A stretch of 64,000 nt of DNA from Trichosporon coremiiforme (Eukaryota; Basidiomycota; Tremellomycetes; Trichosporonales; Trichosporonaceae), in the NCBI GenBank assembly GCA_039545355.1, contig BCJJ01000012.1, forward strand, positions 947,067 through 1,011,066. Reading direction: 5' to 3'. Both the position numbers and the translations under genes were made by a program. This document shows positions 35,623-47,565 of this stretch, piece by piece (position 1 is the stretch's first letter; the number at the start of each line of letters is the position of its first letter). The notes below the pieces were generated by a model. It did not search any database and was not told where the DNA came from. It was given only the letters and a program-made list of their open reading frames with translations.

Positions 35623-37155
35623 TCATGGGATGATCTCGCCGGCAGCATTGAAGCTCTCGAACTCTTTCCCCGCTACAATCCAGCCCTTGAATGGCGCCTC
35701 GCCCGCTGTGGTGCCGAACCTCTCGCCGTTGCGGAGGAGCTTCTCCCAGCTCTCTGGCACTCCTGGCGAGACTTGTCCTCGCAACTCAGCTTTGCGGATA
35801 CGGTACGCCTCATCCTTCAGATCGTGGTACGTCTTCGCGGCTGATTTCCCGCCCTCCTCAGGGTAGACCTTCCCTAGCAGCGACAAGTACGCCCGCAGCA
35901 ACTCGTACTTGCACAGCCGGGAGCGCATCTTCGGCTTGACGAGTGTTGTACCGGGCGCTTTCCATGCAGAGCTCTGGACGCATCCGTCCACCAGCACCTC
36001 GTTCTTTCCCAGGGAAGGGACGGCGGAGAGGCAGATCGGGCTGGTCGCGATGCCCTTACCCTCGCCCTCGATCACGGACTTGGAAAACTCAAAGTCCGAG
36101 TTCGTCAGGTGGACCTGTGGCCGGTGCTTGCTGTCCAGACGGCCGAACAGCGCACGTTCAGCTTCCCGCACGATACTGGCACCGTAGGTCGTCGCATCAG
36201 CTCCTTTCGGCGGCTCGACTCCTCCCACCACGATGTGGTCGACATGTATCGGCGTGAATAGGTTCGACAGTAGTCCGCCTTGGAGACCCAGGGCGTTCCA
36301 GAGGGCGATCTTGTCGGAGCAGCTAAAGCTGACACTGGCTTGCGAGTCGGCTCGTCCAGGCTTCGTCCTAATGGCGCCATATGTCTCGTATCCCTTGCGT
36401 CCGCGGACAGCACCGTCGCCGGTCCGCGTCAGCTCAGGGGCAGCCGCGAAAGCGTCTCGCATGACACGATCCTGGTGCAGCGCCGTGTGCAAGGTCGATG
36501 CGTCACCGCACTGTTGTCAGCTTGAACATATGGGAGCAAAAGCACGTACCGGAAGGGCTGAAACGTAGAGCCAGACCTCCACCCCTGGAGCGAGGGAGAA
36601 CCGAGACCCGTCCCAGACAAGGAAGCCCGAGGGGCCAGCGTGCGCAGCTTCAGCCTCAGACAGCAGCCAGCGCATGAAACCACGGCGTGCGAGTACCTCC
36701 GCATGACTGTCGTGCAACGTGTCACCCAGAGGCGGTAGCCGAGCGGCCGGAAGACACTTGACGCCAGTACCGAGGGATATCGGCGTGACCTCTCCGTCCC
36801 TGCTCAACGAGATCGAGGCGAGGATGGTCCACTCAGCGACGCCGTTGTCGCGTACACGCGGCTTGCCGTGCGCTGGTAAGCTCGAGTACAGCGCAAGGGT
36901 CTTCTGGACTACTCCATCGATCTCGGGCTGTGCCACTGAGCGTTGGGATGTAGCGGACTGAGCGTCTCGCTCGAGGTCGAACACTGGCGTACCGCGCACC
37001 ATGGCCCAGGCGATGACGTACGCTGAGAGGAAGCCTGCGAGGAGACAATAACCAATGTCGAAATCCAACAACAAATACAGGTAGAGAAAGCCAGGGAACG
37101 TGTAGCAGAAGAGGCGGTTGCTGAGCTCCAGTCGTGCGGTGGGTACGTCAGGCAT
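35623..37155 (-). CDS. TAD1: tRNA-specific adenosine deaminase 1 (Tad1/ADAT1)
   Basis: Exons 37155-36550 and 36510-35623 (minus strand; intron 39 nt) give about 497 residues. The deaminase zinc site is visible: HAEVLARRGFMRWLL (HAE, with the catalytic Glu), LPCGDAS across the intron, and SCSDKIALWNALGLQG with the third zinc ligand. GIATSPICLSAVPSLGK and VKPKMRSRLCKYELLRAYL also match ADAT1. The enzyme converts A37 to inosine in tRNA-Ala in eukaryotes. The recognisable domain begins near QPEIDGVVQKTLALYSSLPA, about residue 85. The predicted product starts earlier and includes two strongly hydrophobic stretches (FCYTFPGFLYLYLLL and YCLLAGFLSAYVIAWAMV), which is unusual. The true start or an unseen intron may remove them. 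Confidence 0.88.
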
Positions 37156-37426
37156 GCTGAGCGCTCGCTCGTCGGCATAGAGGGAGGTTGTCACAACCTC
37201 CACTTCTCTTGTGATCGATCGAAATGTCGAAAACAATGACGTGGGTGTGATACCGCCGCGGTATAAAAGGCTCAAGCCTAGTGCGGCTCAGTCGCCACTG
37301 TTATCGACGGAACCAAAATCGCCTGTTTGCTCTATTGCTCGCGCGCATCGGCTTGTTACGACAGCCTCGATCGGACAACGACAACAGGATCTGGCATCTG
37401 GCGCATCCAGCAGCAGAGACAGCATC
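37156..37426. promoter_or_regulatory. Divergent promoter of TAD1 and TAF12
   Basis: The two start codons face away from each other across 271 bases. A plus-strand TATAAAA at 37262-37268 would serve the TAF12 gene at a distance of about 160 bases. No counterpart for the minus strand is obvious. Confidence 0.5.
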
Positions 37427-38833
37427 ATGTCCGCGCGCCCCTCGCCTGCCGGGTCGCCCGCGCCGCGCCCGCCCCCCATCAACCTCGAGGGCATCTACGC
37501 CAACATCCCGATCCTCATCAACCGCGTGCGCAATGGGCAGCTCAACGCGAACCAGATTCCGCCAGTGAGTACAGGCTGCTGATTGCAGGCTCATGTGCTG
37601 CCATCACTCCCCGAGACCTTCTCTTTCGTAATCTATACAATCAGCTCCGCACCACCCGGAAAGTAGAGCTAACACGCAGCTGCGCAATCTGCTAGCGAAC
37701 CATGCGAAGGACATCATCGTCTTCCACGCGCGCTTGGGCAAGCCGAACCCGCTGCTGAGCCTCCCAGACGTCCTGAACCCGACAAAGAAGGTCGGAAACA
37801 ACGAGGCCATCACGACCGAGACTCTGTTCCTCCAGTCCGTCGCGGCGGGAATGAACCAGGCGAAGAATATCCGCGCCGACCCCGCCTTCGTGACCGCCAT
37901 GGCTGCCAAGCAGGCCGCGCTGAGGAATCAGCAGGTGCGCCCGCCCGCCCCGGCAGCGCAGCCCGCGGCGCCGGCCGCACAGCAGCAGCAGGCTGCGGCA
38001 GCCCAGGCTGCCGCAACGACGGCAGGTACGGGTAGCCCAGCTCCTGGAACCGCGAGTCCTGCGAACGCCTCTCCGGCCTCGACGCCGGCCGCAACGCCAG
38101 CCGCGACGCCGACGACCGCCGCCCCTGCCGCCCCGAGTCCTGCGCCGCCCCCGCCGAGACCCCCAGCAGCGCCCAGCATGACGGTGCAGGAGGTGCGGGA
38201 CCTGATTTCGCTCACTAACGATGCGCGAAACAGGCGCTTCGAGACCGAGCCCGGGCTCAAGCAGCGCTTCCTGTCCAGCTACACGTTCTACCAGCGGCGG
38301 TCGCAGGCGAATGCGGCGCGCGCGGCACAGCCCGCCTCGGGCCAGGCATCGCCTACGACCTCGGCGCCGCCGACGCCCACCGCCCAGCCGGCGCCTGCCC
38401 CGCCTCCCCCCGCCCCCGTCCGGCAGCCGAGTCCGCCAAAGGTCATCCCCCCTGAGCCCGAGGGCCCGAGACGCAAGAGAAAGCTCAGGGAATACATGAA
38501 GGAGACGGCGCCGCATCTCCAGCTCGAGCTGGGTATGGATGACGTGAGTTGCTTCGGCCACGACTGCGAACTGACAAGCAGGTGTTTGGCGAGATTCTCG
38601 ACTCGCTCGTGGACACGGCGACGAAGGACGCGATCCGCCTCGCGGCGCACAGAAAGTCTTCCCGCGTCGAGCTCAAGGACATGGCGCTCGTGCTGGAGAA
38701 CTACCACGACCTCGTCGTCGACGGCTTCAACGTCCAGGTGCCGAAGAAGGTGCACGTCGAGCCGGAGCGCAAGGGGCGCGGCGTGGTCATGCGTCGCGGA
38801 GGCGCGGCGACAGGGAAGAAAGACGACGAGTAG
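37427..38833 (+). CDS. TAF12: Transcription initiation factor TFIID/SAGA subunit TAF12
   Basis: Exons 37427-37564, 37680-38543 and 38582-38833 encode about 417 residues. The C-terminal exon carries the H2B-like histone fold of TAF12: VFGEILDSLVDTATKDAIRL, AAHRKSSRVELKDMALVLEN and then VDGFNVQVPKK. The middle is a low-complexity Pro/Ala/Gln region that resembles the long linkers of fungal TAF12. The N-terminal segment (INLEGIYANIPILINRVRNG) and NHAKDIIVFHARL are probably interaction helices. TAF12 pairs with TAF4 in TFIID and with Ada1 in SAGA, in the nucleus. All splice junctions are phase 0. Confidence 0.85.
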
Positions 38834-38903
38834 AGAGACCTTGATAGCCCAGACTGTTGTATCTATATCACACACGTACATAAAACGTACAAGAGTACAT
38901 ACA

Positions 38904-41589
38904 CTAATACCCGTCGCGGTAGATTGTGAAGCCGATGTCATTCTTATTGTCTTCTGGCCCAGTCTGGGCCTGCGCTTGAGGTCCTGGAGAAGCTGGCGCT
39001 GGCGTAGCCGAGGCCGGGGAAGGTGACGAAGCGGACGGTGCGGGCGACGCGGGAGAGGCCGGTGCTGGGCTTGGCTTCTTGCCCTCAGTCTCCTCTGCGG
39101 GCTCAGTCTTTTGTTGCTCCTGCGCAGTCTTCGTCCCTACACCGATCTGGTACACGGCTGTCTGGAGCCCGACCTCGTGCTCATCCTCCGCCCGGGGTTT
39201 CAGCAGCCCGAGGATCCTCCTAGCATCCGGCTCGGGCTCGTAGAAGAACTCCTCGTGGTCCAGGTTGAACCGTACCGTCTTCTTCTTCCGTTTCCGCGGC
39301 TTCTCCTGTGAAGGCGTGAATGATCGGATGGACTCGGCCACGTCTGTGTCAGATGCTTTCTGCGGCATCAGCTATCGCAGCCAAGAAGGTAGCTCACCTC
39401 GTCAGACTCGGACTCCTCCTCGTCCACCTCGATGTCCTCTAGTTCCGGCACCTCGCCAATACTCTCTAAACGCTTATCGCCCTCGTCCGGACCGAGCCAG
39501 ACATCGACAGGGGCAATTGTAGGCGTTGGCGGCGCCGGTGTTTTAGGGTCCAGGCTGTTCGTCCCAGGTTGCTGCAGATATGTCAGATTGGCCCACGCTT
39601 CCGGCCGCCGCTTGAAGATCGTCTGCGATAACGTGTGTAACCCTGGCTTGTGGTAGGGCGTGGTAGATGAACCTGGCGGCAATGTCGGCGTCTGCGGATC
39701 AGCTGTCAGTGTTGCCGAGCCAGCTTTTGCGAATCATGCACCTCATACTCACCACACGACCCGGTCCAATGTTGGTCTGCCGACTACCGAGAACATTCAT
39801 GCTGGACATGACCTCAGCTGCCATGGCCGGCTTCTCAGCGGAGACGTCTGGCTTGAGCAGCAACTCGTCCTCGGAGCCGCAGTCCACTGCTTCCTTGTCG
39901 TCGCTGATCTTTTGATCCGGGGGTTCGAGAGGTTGAGGCGATGTCGACTCCTGGAGGGATGGGAAGGCAATGCTGGTATGAGGTGGTGGTGAATGGGGCG
40001 CTTTCTCCAAGACTTGAACGGAATCTTGGCCATGCCGATCAGGCGTTCGCAGACGGGGGTTGACTGGTGGCTTTCTGGAGCGAACGATGGGCGTGTGCGG
40101 CGCAAGGGCTTGTGCACGCAACGTGTGCTTTGTGATCATCTTACGAGGAGCATAGGGCGTCCGGCTCGCACGGGGCGGGGGGCTCGATGTTCCGCTCTGG
40201 GAGCTGGCCCGACGAGCGACCATGGATGAACGAGGATGGGACCGGACAAGCCGGCTGAGCAGAGGCTCCAGACTAAGACTGGACTGCTGGCTGGCCGAGA
40301 TGTCGTCCTTCCTCTCATCACCTGCACGATGACGCTGAACGTCAACACTGTCACACGCATCCAGCGGCTTAGGGCTCGAGCCGTAGTCGAGCTTGGACCG
40401 CTGCTTAGCGTCTGAAGTAGGGTCTCCGCTGATGGCTGTCGACGCACATTTGTTTCTGGCCATAACCACTCGAGAGGTTGCTGACGCATGCATATCGAAA
40501 TCACCCGCTGCGCTGAGGGGCTGTCGCTGGTGATATGGCATGCGCTCGTCATCCGTCGACTCCAGCCCCTCCTTCAAGTCGACAGGTTCTGTCCGCTCCT
40601 TACCCCCCGCTTGAATAGTGACCCGGGGATGGGCAATCAGACCAATTGAGGCAGGCTCGTCGAAGGTTAGGGAGTGGAAAGAGTCAGAGAAGTCGTCCCT
40701 CGGAACGTCTCGGAGTAGTTGTTCGTCTACTTGTGAAGGTCGCAGTGGAGGTCTCGGGCTCTTCCTGGGCTGCAGGGTATTGTCATCTCGAATGATGATT
40801 CCACTGGAGACTCTGGCCGTGTCATGAGCTGAAACCGGCTGGTCCCAAAGTTCAAGGTTGTCAGGAAGAGGGATGTCGACAGCCTGGCTCACGTCATGCA
40901 CAAGGCTGGGCGAAGACGACATGAAAGGCGGCAAGGCAGAAGTCATATTCGGAGGGTAGTACAGCTCAACCGGCTCTCCGTTGCAGCTGATGATGCCGTG
41001 TGGTGTCCAGAGTAGTTGGATCGGCCCAGGTGGGGGAAGGCGGGGGAGCTTGGGGCCACTCTCTTCATGTCTCCGATCCGTTGATGAGGCCAGCGTCTCC
41101 GAAGCTGTCCGAATCGCAGGTTCAAACGGCCATTCGACGGGCAGCGAGAGGTTCTCATGCCACTCTGGTGCTTGCTGCGATTGGTAGCGGGCGTCATGGC
41201 TGTTAACGGGTGGCAGAGCCGTTGGGGCCGAAGCAGTGTCAGCACCGCCTGACCATGGCGGATCCTTGTACTGGAACTCTGTCTGGGTCATCAGCATGAT
41301 TGAGCAGCAGGCCTTGTGCGGCCTGCGTGCGTACCAGAGTGGGTGTGGTGAGTGTCGCTGGCCTCTGTTCTTCCTCTGGCCCAAAACCCAGGTCGTCCCA
41401 CAGCTTCTGGCGGTTTCGGAGACGGTCCCGTCGCACTTGAGTGCCGATGGCTTGAACTCGAGCCGTGTCGGGAATGAGGGAAGGCGTGCGTGTAGATGAG
41501 TGAGAGTGAGTGACTGGTGAATGTCCCGACTTGAAAAGACCGTCGTACTTGGAGTTGAGAGAGCGCCGCCGCTTCTTCACCGCCGCCAT
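38904..41589 (-). CDS. Large uncharacterised disordered protein with a PP1-docking-like motif
   Basis: Four exons on the minus strand (41589-41335, 41282-39753, 39691-39398, 39359-38904), all joined in phase 0, encode about 844 residues. The start MAAVKKRRRSLNSKYDGLF is basic. Most of the length is Ser/Pro/Asp-rich and probably disordered. An ordered-looking segment in the middle reads PIQLLWTPHGIISCNGEPVE. Near the C-terminus an acidic block (VDEEESESDE) is followed by RKRKKKTVRFNLDHEEFFYE, which contains K-T-V-R-F, a match to the RVxF consensus for protein phosphatase 1 binding. I do not recognise the family. The composition suggests a nuclear or cell-cycle scaffold. It ends only 71 bp from the TAF12 stop (convergent). 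Confidence 0.75.
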
Positions 41590-42917
41590 GCTGGTTCCAC
41601 TTGGGGGTCGTTGAGCGAAGATTGTGCGAGCTGCACAGTGCGAGTGAACGGGTGTCAGAAGTGCAGAGCAGGAGCAGGAACATCGCCCATGTGTAGGACG
41701 GGGAAGACAAGGAAGGCTCTTATGGTGTCAGCTGGCCAGTCACAATGGCTCGTCACTGCGGTATGATGAGGAAGAGTGTCTCGCTGCATGGAGATGGCGA
41801 AATGATGACTCACCCACTGCCCGTGGTTGCTCCGCATGACCTGCGCCCCTCTGGTCGGGCTCGCGAGGTCACGCGCTCACGCTCCTTCAGACTGACCTGT
41901 GGTTTGCTCACCGGACGGGCAATAAAGCCTGGACCTGACGACAACGCCACCGCAGCCCCGCCGCGCTGAAAGGACAATGAGCAATCCTGGCGATCCTGGC
42001 GAGTGGTTAGCCCGGAGATCACCCGATCGCTTTATGCTTCAGGTGGCGCCGCGACGATCTATGCATAACGTCCCTCGACCTCGTACATGCCATAGGGTAG
42101 GTAGTATAGGGACCGCACGCTGTTCAGCGTCGTTGCATTGCTCTAGCTTGCGGTGGATATCGGTCCATGCGGCGCTGCACAGCCATCCGCGGCTGAGGCA
42201 ACATCGCCTGGAACCTTACCTCGCTACCAGTCCGGCGGAGCTGTCTGCTTTGTCCAAGCCACATCAGCACATTGCACATGGTGCACCACCTGCACCGTGC
42301 GCCCGGCGCCGCGGCACCTGAATCCCAGCCGGCAGCCGTGCTCACCCTTCGTGTTTCTAAACCCGTTTCATCCCAGACCAAAGGAGATCAGGAGAACAAA
42401 CCCCATCGAGTTTGCATTCGCGCCCACCACAGACTCTCTCGTACTCTCGTGGAGCCCGCAAGCAAGCACCCGCTGATTGACGCCCATTGCATTCTGCGTG
42501 CACCGGCCGGCATACATGCCCGTGCAGTACACTGCACGCGTTGCACGACCATACAGTGTGTTCCCCTATCCACCGGCCACCGATGCTTATCTCAGCCCTG
42601 CCGTCGCAGCCTGGCGCAGCACGTCTGGAACGCGCGCACTGACCACTCTATCACTCACCACTCACCTTTTGCGCAGACCCTCTCGTATCGCCTCGGCCAT
42701 TATGCCTTTCCCGTCGCCTCTTTCCCCTCTTGGCACGTCACCCGCTGCTTCTTTCCCATTCACGTCGCTGTCCCCGCCTAGAGCTCCCCGTGCGGCACAC
42801 TCCTTTAAGACTGACTGTCATCAGTCCACTTCAACTCAAGAATTTCACTGCTTCGTCACTTCACCTCCCGCTCCACCAGAACGAACCACCGCCTCACAAA
42901 GCGGTCGACGTTACTCC
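41590..42917. other. Divergent promoter region between the 844-residue gene and the channel gene
   Basis: Contains two promoters facing apart. The right half (42300-42900) is a CCT/CAC-rich leader. An upstream ATG at 42699 is in frame with the channel ORF and could add 73 residues, but these are Ser/Pro-rich and look like translated leader. No other gene is seen. Confidence 0.55.
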
Positions 42918-44740
42918 ATGGCTTCCCCGCTCCCAAGCAGACCCACCTCTGTCGACGGAGTCCATTTCGTCCAGAGGAGGGACCTCAACCCGCTCCGTCA
43001 CCGCCCGCACAAGTTCGCAATCTACTTTTTCAATGCACTCCGAGCGACCGCCCTATTCCGCATCTGGCACATGCTCCTCTTCCTCGGAGGATGGTCAGCC
43101 ATGGTCGTCCTCGTGTCTGAGAAGACCAAGGCGGACCTCGGCATCCCCACGACTATGATCACTGTGCGTAATCCTGCATTGCAGCAACAGCTGACGCTTG
43201 CAGGTGCTCGGTGAGTGAATTGCGAAGAACGGCAGAGTGCTGCAAGGCGTGGAATGTGGCGTCCAACGGTCCGGAACCCCCCTCGGCTGCGGAGGGTCTG
43301 ACCGTGTTTCATGTTTTGGCTGACATGTGCACAGGTGTGTTGCTCGGTCTCACGCTCAGCTACCGTACTTCGTCGGCGTACGAGCGGTACCAGGAGGGTC
43401 GCAGGATGTGGGCGTTGATCATCTTAGCGTCCCGCAACTGGGCTCGTACCGTCTGGTTCCACTGTCCCGACAGCATGACCAGCGAGCCGCCGTCTGATCC
43501 TCAGGCGAAGGCTCAGGACGAGGCTCACGCAGTTATTGAGAAGAAAACGATCGTCCAGCTCGCTCTCGCCTTTGCTGTCTCGGTCAAGCACTACCTCCGC
43601 GGTGAGGAAGGCATCTATTATGAGGACCTCTTCCACTTGGTCAACTTCATTCCCAGTCTCGATCTCCCTTCTGGCATGGCAATGGGCAATGCGACCATCC
43701 AGCCCGATCTGCCTTCCCTCAGCTCCAACCACCCCGCTTACCACCCTCGGCCGATGAGCACTCTCAGCAAGGAGCCCACATACGTCAGTCCCGAGACTCC
43801 TGGCTACTTGCGTCCCGCCGATGATGCTCCCGGTTTCGACTGGAGCTCCCTCTTCAGGTTCCACAAGAAGAACAAGGTCGCCGACGAGGAGAAGGCGCGG
43901 CAAGCGCAGCGCGTCGAGACTGCTCCGATGCCTTTCGGTTGCAACAACATCCCTCTCGAGATCACGATGTTCATGTCGAGCTGGGTCGCGACGATGGAGA
44001 AGCGCAAGGTCATTGCTGTCCCGACCATCAACCAGCTGAACCTCTGCCTGAACCAGCTGAACGAGGCTCTGGCGACGCTCGAGCGCATTCTGACGACGCC
44101 GATTCCTTGGTCGTTCAACGCCCACATCTGGGAGATCAGCTGGATATACTGCCTTGCGCTCCCGTTCCAGATCTACGGAGGAGGCTTCGGCTACATTAGC
44201 ATCCCCGCGTGAGTTCTCACCCTGTAACTCTGTGATCTTGAACTCACACGCAGTACTGTCATTGTCGGCTACATCATCATCGGATACGCCTCCATCGCCG
44301 AGGAGATTGAGCAGCCGTTCGGCTACGTACGTGCTATGCGAAGTCCCATCGTGAGCTGATCCCAGGACCGCAATGACCTGAACCTGGGCTACTTCTGTCG
44401 CCACATCATCGCCCGTGAACTCGACGCAATCACCGCCCGCCCCCTCGTCAACCCCGACGAGTACGTGTTCACGAGCAAGAACCGCCCCCTCGGCGATTGC
44501 GAGCCGAGCGCCGACCGCCTCGTCGAGAAGAGCGTCGAAGTCATTCGCAGCCGTCTCGCGGTTACAGGCCTCGTCGGCAGCGGCACGACCGCCAGGGCGT
44601 CCCTGGCCTACCCCGAAACACAGGGATACCTGCCCAACGGCCCGCAGAGGAACGATACCAGGAACTCACTGTCATATGCGCAGAAGACGTCGCCCCTCGC
44701 CTCCGAACCGCTGGTGTGCTCCAGCTCGTCGTCTGAGTGA
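42918..44740 (+). CDS. Bestrophin-like anion channel (UPF0187/YneE family)
   Basis: Exons 42918-43163, 43204-43210, 43335-44208, 44254-44326 and 44366-44740 make about 524 residues. The second coding exon is only 7 nt; without it the reading frame of the conserved helix is lost. Signatures of the fungal bestrophin-like family are present: LLGLTLSYRTSSAYERYQEGR with the charged helix ends, RRMWALIILASRNWARTVW, and near the C-terminus AEEIEQPFGYDRNDLNL, a highly conserved motif in this family. Four main hydrophobic helices are seen. Such proteins are pentameric anion channels of the plasma or organelle membrane. The start at 42918 sits in a CCATGG context directly before conserved sequence; an in-frame ATG at 42699 is an alternative. 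Confidence 0.88.
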
Positions 44741-46186
44741 CAGCGATGCTTGACGCTCCGCGCCCGCGCCCGTCTCTGCCATGGCCGTAGCGTCTCAGCG
44801 TTCTACCGCTCGGCAGCCCTGTCGCGAGCGCTCGCAATGGCCACACCATCGCCGACCTCCCAACCACCACTCAAACCCCAAAAGTCAATACCTCCACCCT
44901 TCTCTCCACTGTTGTTAATTCGTGTCCACACCACGCCCGGAGCCAGCCAGGCATCCGAGGCCACTCATAGCGATCATAGCATGTAGAAAGTCTAATGAAC
45001 TTTACGACCATGCTATGAGGTACATGTCTGAGGGCCTCCCAGTGGTTGCAGAGAGTAGAGCGGTCTCATGCATGCATGCTATGCTGATCCCTGGGTCAGA
45101 GCGATGGGTCCGAGCGATGAGAACTGCGCAAGGCAGTCTCCGACCCCAATTGACGAAAAAGGCGACTTTTAATGACGAACTTGGCAAAAGTTTGGAAAAA
45201 CTGTGCTCGTCCCTAGACACGTACATGATTCCTCCTTTACCGAACAGAAAAGATGTGCATCGGAATGGTCCAGATCTCAGGAACTGAGTGCTTACATGCA
45301 AAGATACCCAAGTTGGAAGGAAATTCGGCATTATTCTGCGAAATACCGAAAACCTCTACTGGTCGACTGAAGAGCGCTCGGCCGGAAGAGGGAACTCGAC
45401 CGTCACATGATATTCAAGCGCCCGCGGCGCACTTCATTGCATGTTGCGGCGCTCTCGACACTCGTTTCAGAATACTGACTCTCTGTTGACATTCAGAAGC
45501 ATGCTCAGCATGAACGGCACAAATGTACATGCATGCACCGATTGTCACCTGGGGGCGACAGTACGACGACCAGTTCAGGTAGTAGCGCCGCCGACACTCG
45601 GACTGCGTTCAGAATGACCTCTGACCCTAGTGTCACAACAGCAGCTGATGGGTTGTGAGAGTTGGAGCTTCAGTGCACAGCCGAAGCAGTGACAAGCACT
45701 GTATGTGAAAGGGGTTTGGAGCTGGAAGGAGGCATCCGTACAGACTTTCAACTTTGGCAATAGCATTGGGCTCGAACGCATCTTCTCGGCGTGCGACGGG
45801 GCGATGAGCGGTGCCCAGTCAGGACAAACTTTGCACAGGTTTCAACTCCCTAATATCTAATCAAGTGCTCTGGCCGTCTCGGCGGTGATGCATCAATCAA
45901 TGTGTCTAAGAATGCAGGCACGGGAGTTACGTATAGCGATTTACGCTCGAGATCACTGTGTTCGGTGGGTTCCGAACTCAGACCTCGACTACCCTGATTC
46001 TAATCCGCAGCTACTTCTGATGGTCATTAACCGTCAGCTGACCACATCGGCGGACAGTTGTTGGATGGCGGTGTGGACTGACCGCGGCCCGCGCCGGACC
46101 GACGGGGCGGGACGCCACCCCAGTGACCTCTGCCCTGCAGTATAAAGCACACATCGCCTCCGCGTGTTGCCAAGCAAGACCCCACA
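44741..46186. other. Intergenic region, no gene supported
   Basis: About 1.4 kb with somewhat lower GC than the gene-dense parts. The short open frames have no motif or splice support. The right end is the promoter of the pepsin-like gene. Confidence 0.6.
46141..46146 (+). promoter_or_regulatory. TATA box of the first pepsin-like gene
   Basis: TATAAA lies 41 bp before the start codon in an otherwise GC-rich stretch, which would give a very short leader. Good match and orientation. Confidence 0.5.
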
Positions 46187-47565
46187 ATGATCCTCTCGAC
46201 CTTGATCCTGGCCAGTCTCGTCTCCGGCAGTACTTACCCCATCAGCTTGGTGAAGCGGGCCGACAAGACAGACAATAACGCAACCCTCGCGGCCTACACG
46301 ACGCACTACATACCGGTCGTCGATCTCACTATCGGAACACCAGGTGTGAATGTGCAGGCGTCTCTAAACTTCCTCAGCGGCGACACCGTTGTTCAAGATG
46401 TGAAAGCTCCCGGTTTGACACAGGGCACGTTCCAAGCGAACCTATCGCAAACCTTGGTCAAGGGTCAGAACGTCCAGTACAACCTTCCACTAGTCAACCG
46501 TACCTCGAACGCGAATGTCGCCTACGACAAACTGGCTCTGGGTGGTTGGTCAAGTGACAACTCATCGTTCTGTGAGTCCGCCGCCGTAGCTAGCCCGGCA
46601 GGGGCTCCACAGCTGATAACTCAGTGCTCCTGGAAACAACCGACTATTACGGAGATCTGGCGCCGTTCTGGGCGAATCTGGGACTCGGCTACCGATCACA
46701 ACACGTTGATCCGGTGTGGAAGTCCTGGACTAAGCCGCAATTGGGCTTATCCCTCAAGCGTACGAACGTGACTGGATGGACAAGCACCGTTCTGGAAGCC
46801 GGTGGGCCGGAGATCGCCCGCACCCCCCAGACGAACGACATTGGCAGTATCAGTATCGGTTCGGCCGACTCGCAGCTCAGTGGAAATGCCCACAACATGT
46901 CCGTTAACTCGACTGAGGATGGGCAATGGCTCATCGAGTGCAACAAAGTCCAGATATCCGGTCAAGAGCGTGCCATGTCACTCCCCAAGTCTGCCATCAG
47001 TGTGGTGCCATCCATGGAAGGTATTTGGCTGCCTCCAGTCGTTATCGACAACCTCATGGTCGGTATCGAGGGAGCTTACAAGTGGAACGTGTCGCAACGC
47101 ATAACCGCCGGTACACGATGGACACTCCCGTGCAACACCCGTGCTCAGCTCACCTTCGGTCTCGGCGGGAAGGATTTCGTGCTTGACGCCGCTGACTGGA
47201 TGGTTGAGGTTCCGGCAGAGGATGGGGGTGTCGAGGCAGCCAACAGTGGCCAGTGCGCTGCACTGCTCTTTGAGACGCCCGAGGCGGCCAACTCTAGGCT
47301 GGGTCTTGCCTTTCTACGAACCGTCTATTCCATCTGGGACTTCGCTACTCCTTCAATTGCGTTTGCAGCGTTGGAGCAAGATGGTGACAGGCTCTTTAAC
47401 GGCTCTTGGAAGGACGCGGCGCCCGCACAGCTCTCATCGGTACCCACCACGACCACAGGGGCCGAGTTCGCCGATGAGACCAGTAAAGACGGCAGTGGAG
47501 TTCAAGCGACGACGTGGTCCGTAGCTGTTGTAGTTACAGCATTACTCTCAGGCGTGTTACTGTGA
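46187..47565 (+). CDS. Secreted pepsin-fold pseudoprotease, paralogue 1
   Basis: Exons 46187-46571 and 46625-47565 encode about 441 residues. Features in order: signal peptide (MILSTLILASLVSGS), a Kex2-like KR site (SLVKRADK), a pepsin-type N-lobe start (YIPVVDLTIGTPGVNVQ), the C-lobe with WLPPVVIDNLM, and the pepsin-like closing motif LAFLRTVYSIWD. A hydrophobic C-terminal end fits a GPI anchor. Several Asn-X-Ser/Thr sites suggest glycosylation. Where pepsins have the first catalytic Asp-Thr-Gly, this protein reads Asn-Phe-Leu (ASLNFLSGD). At the second site (AISVVPSMEGIWLPP) the Asp-Thr/Ser-Gly is also gone. It is therefore predicted to be proteolytically inactive. Two related copies follow downstream on the same strand. 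Confidence 0.82.

Noticed and set aside
39699..41384. Treating the 561-codon frame as a complete gene
   Set aside because: Its first codons read through an intron (41283-41334); the four-exon model joins cleanly in phase 0 and gives a better start.
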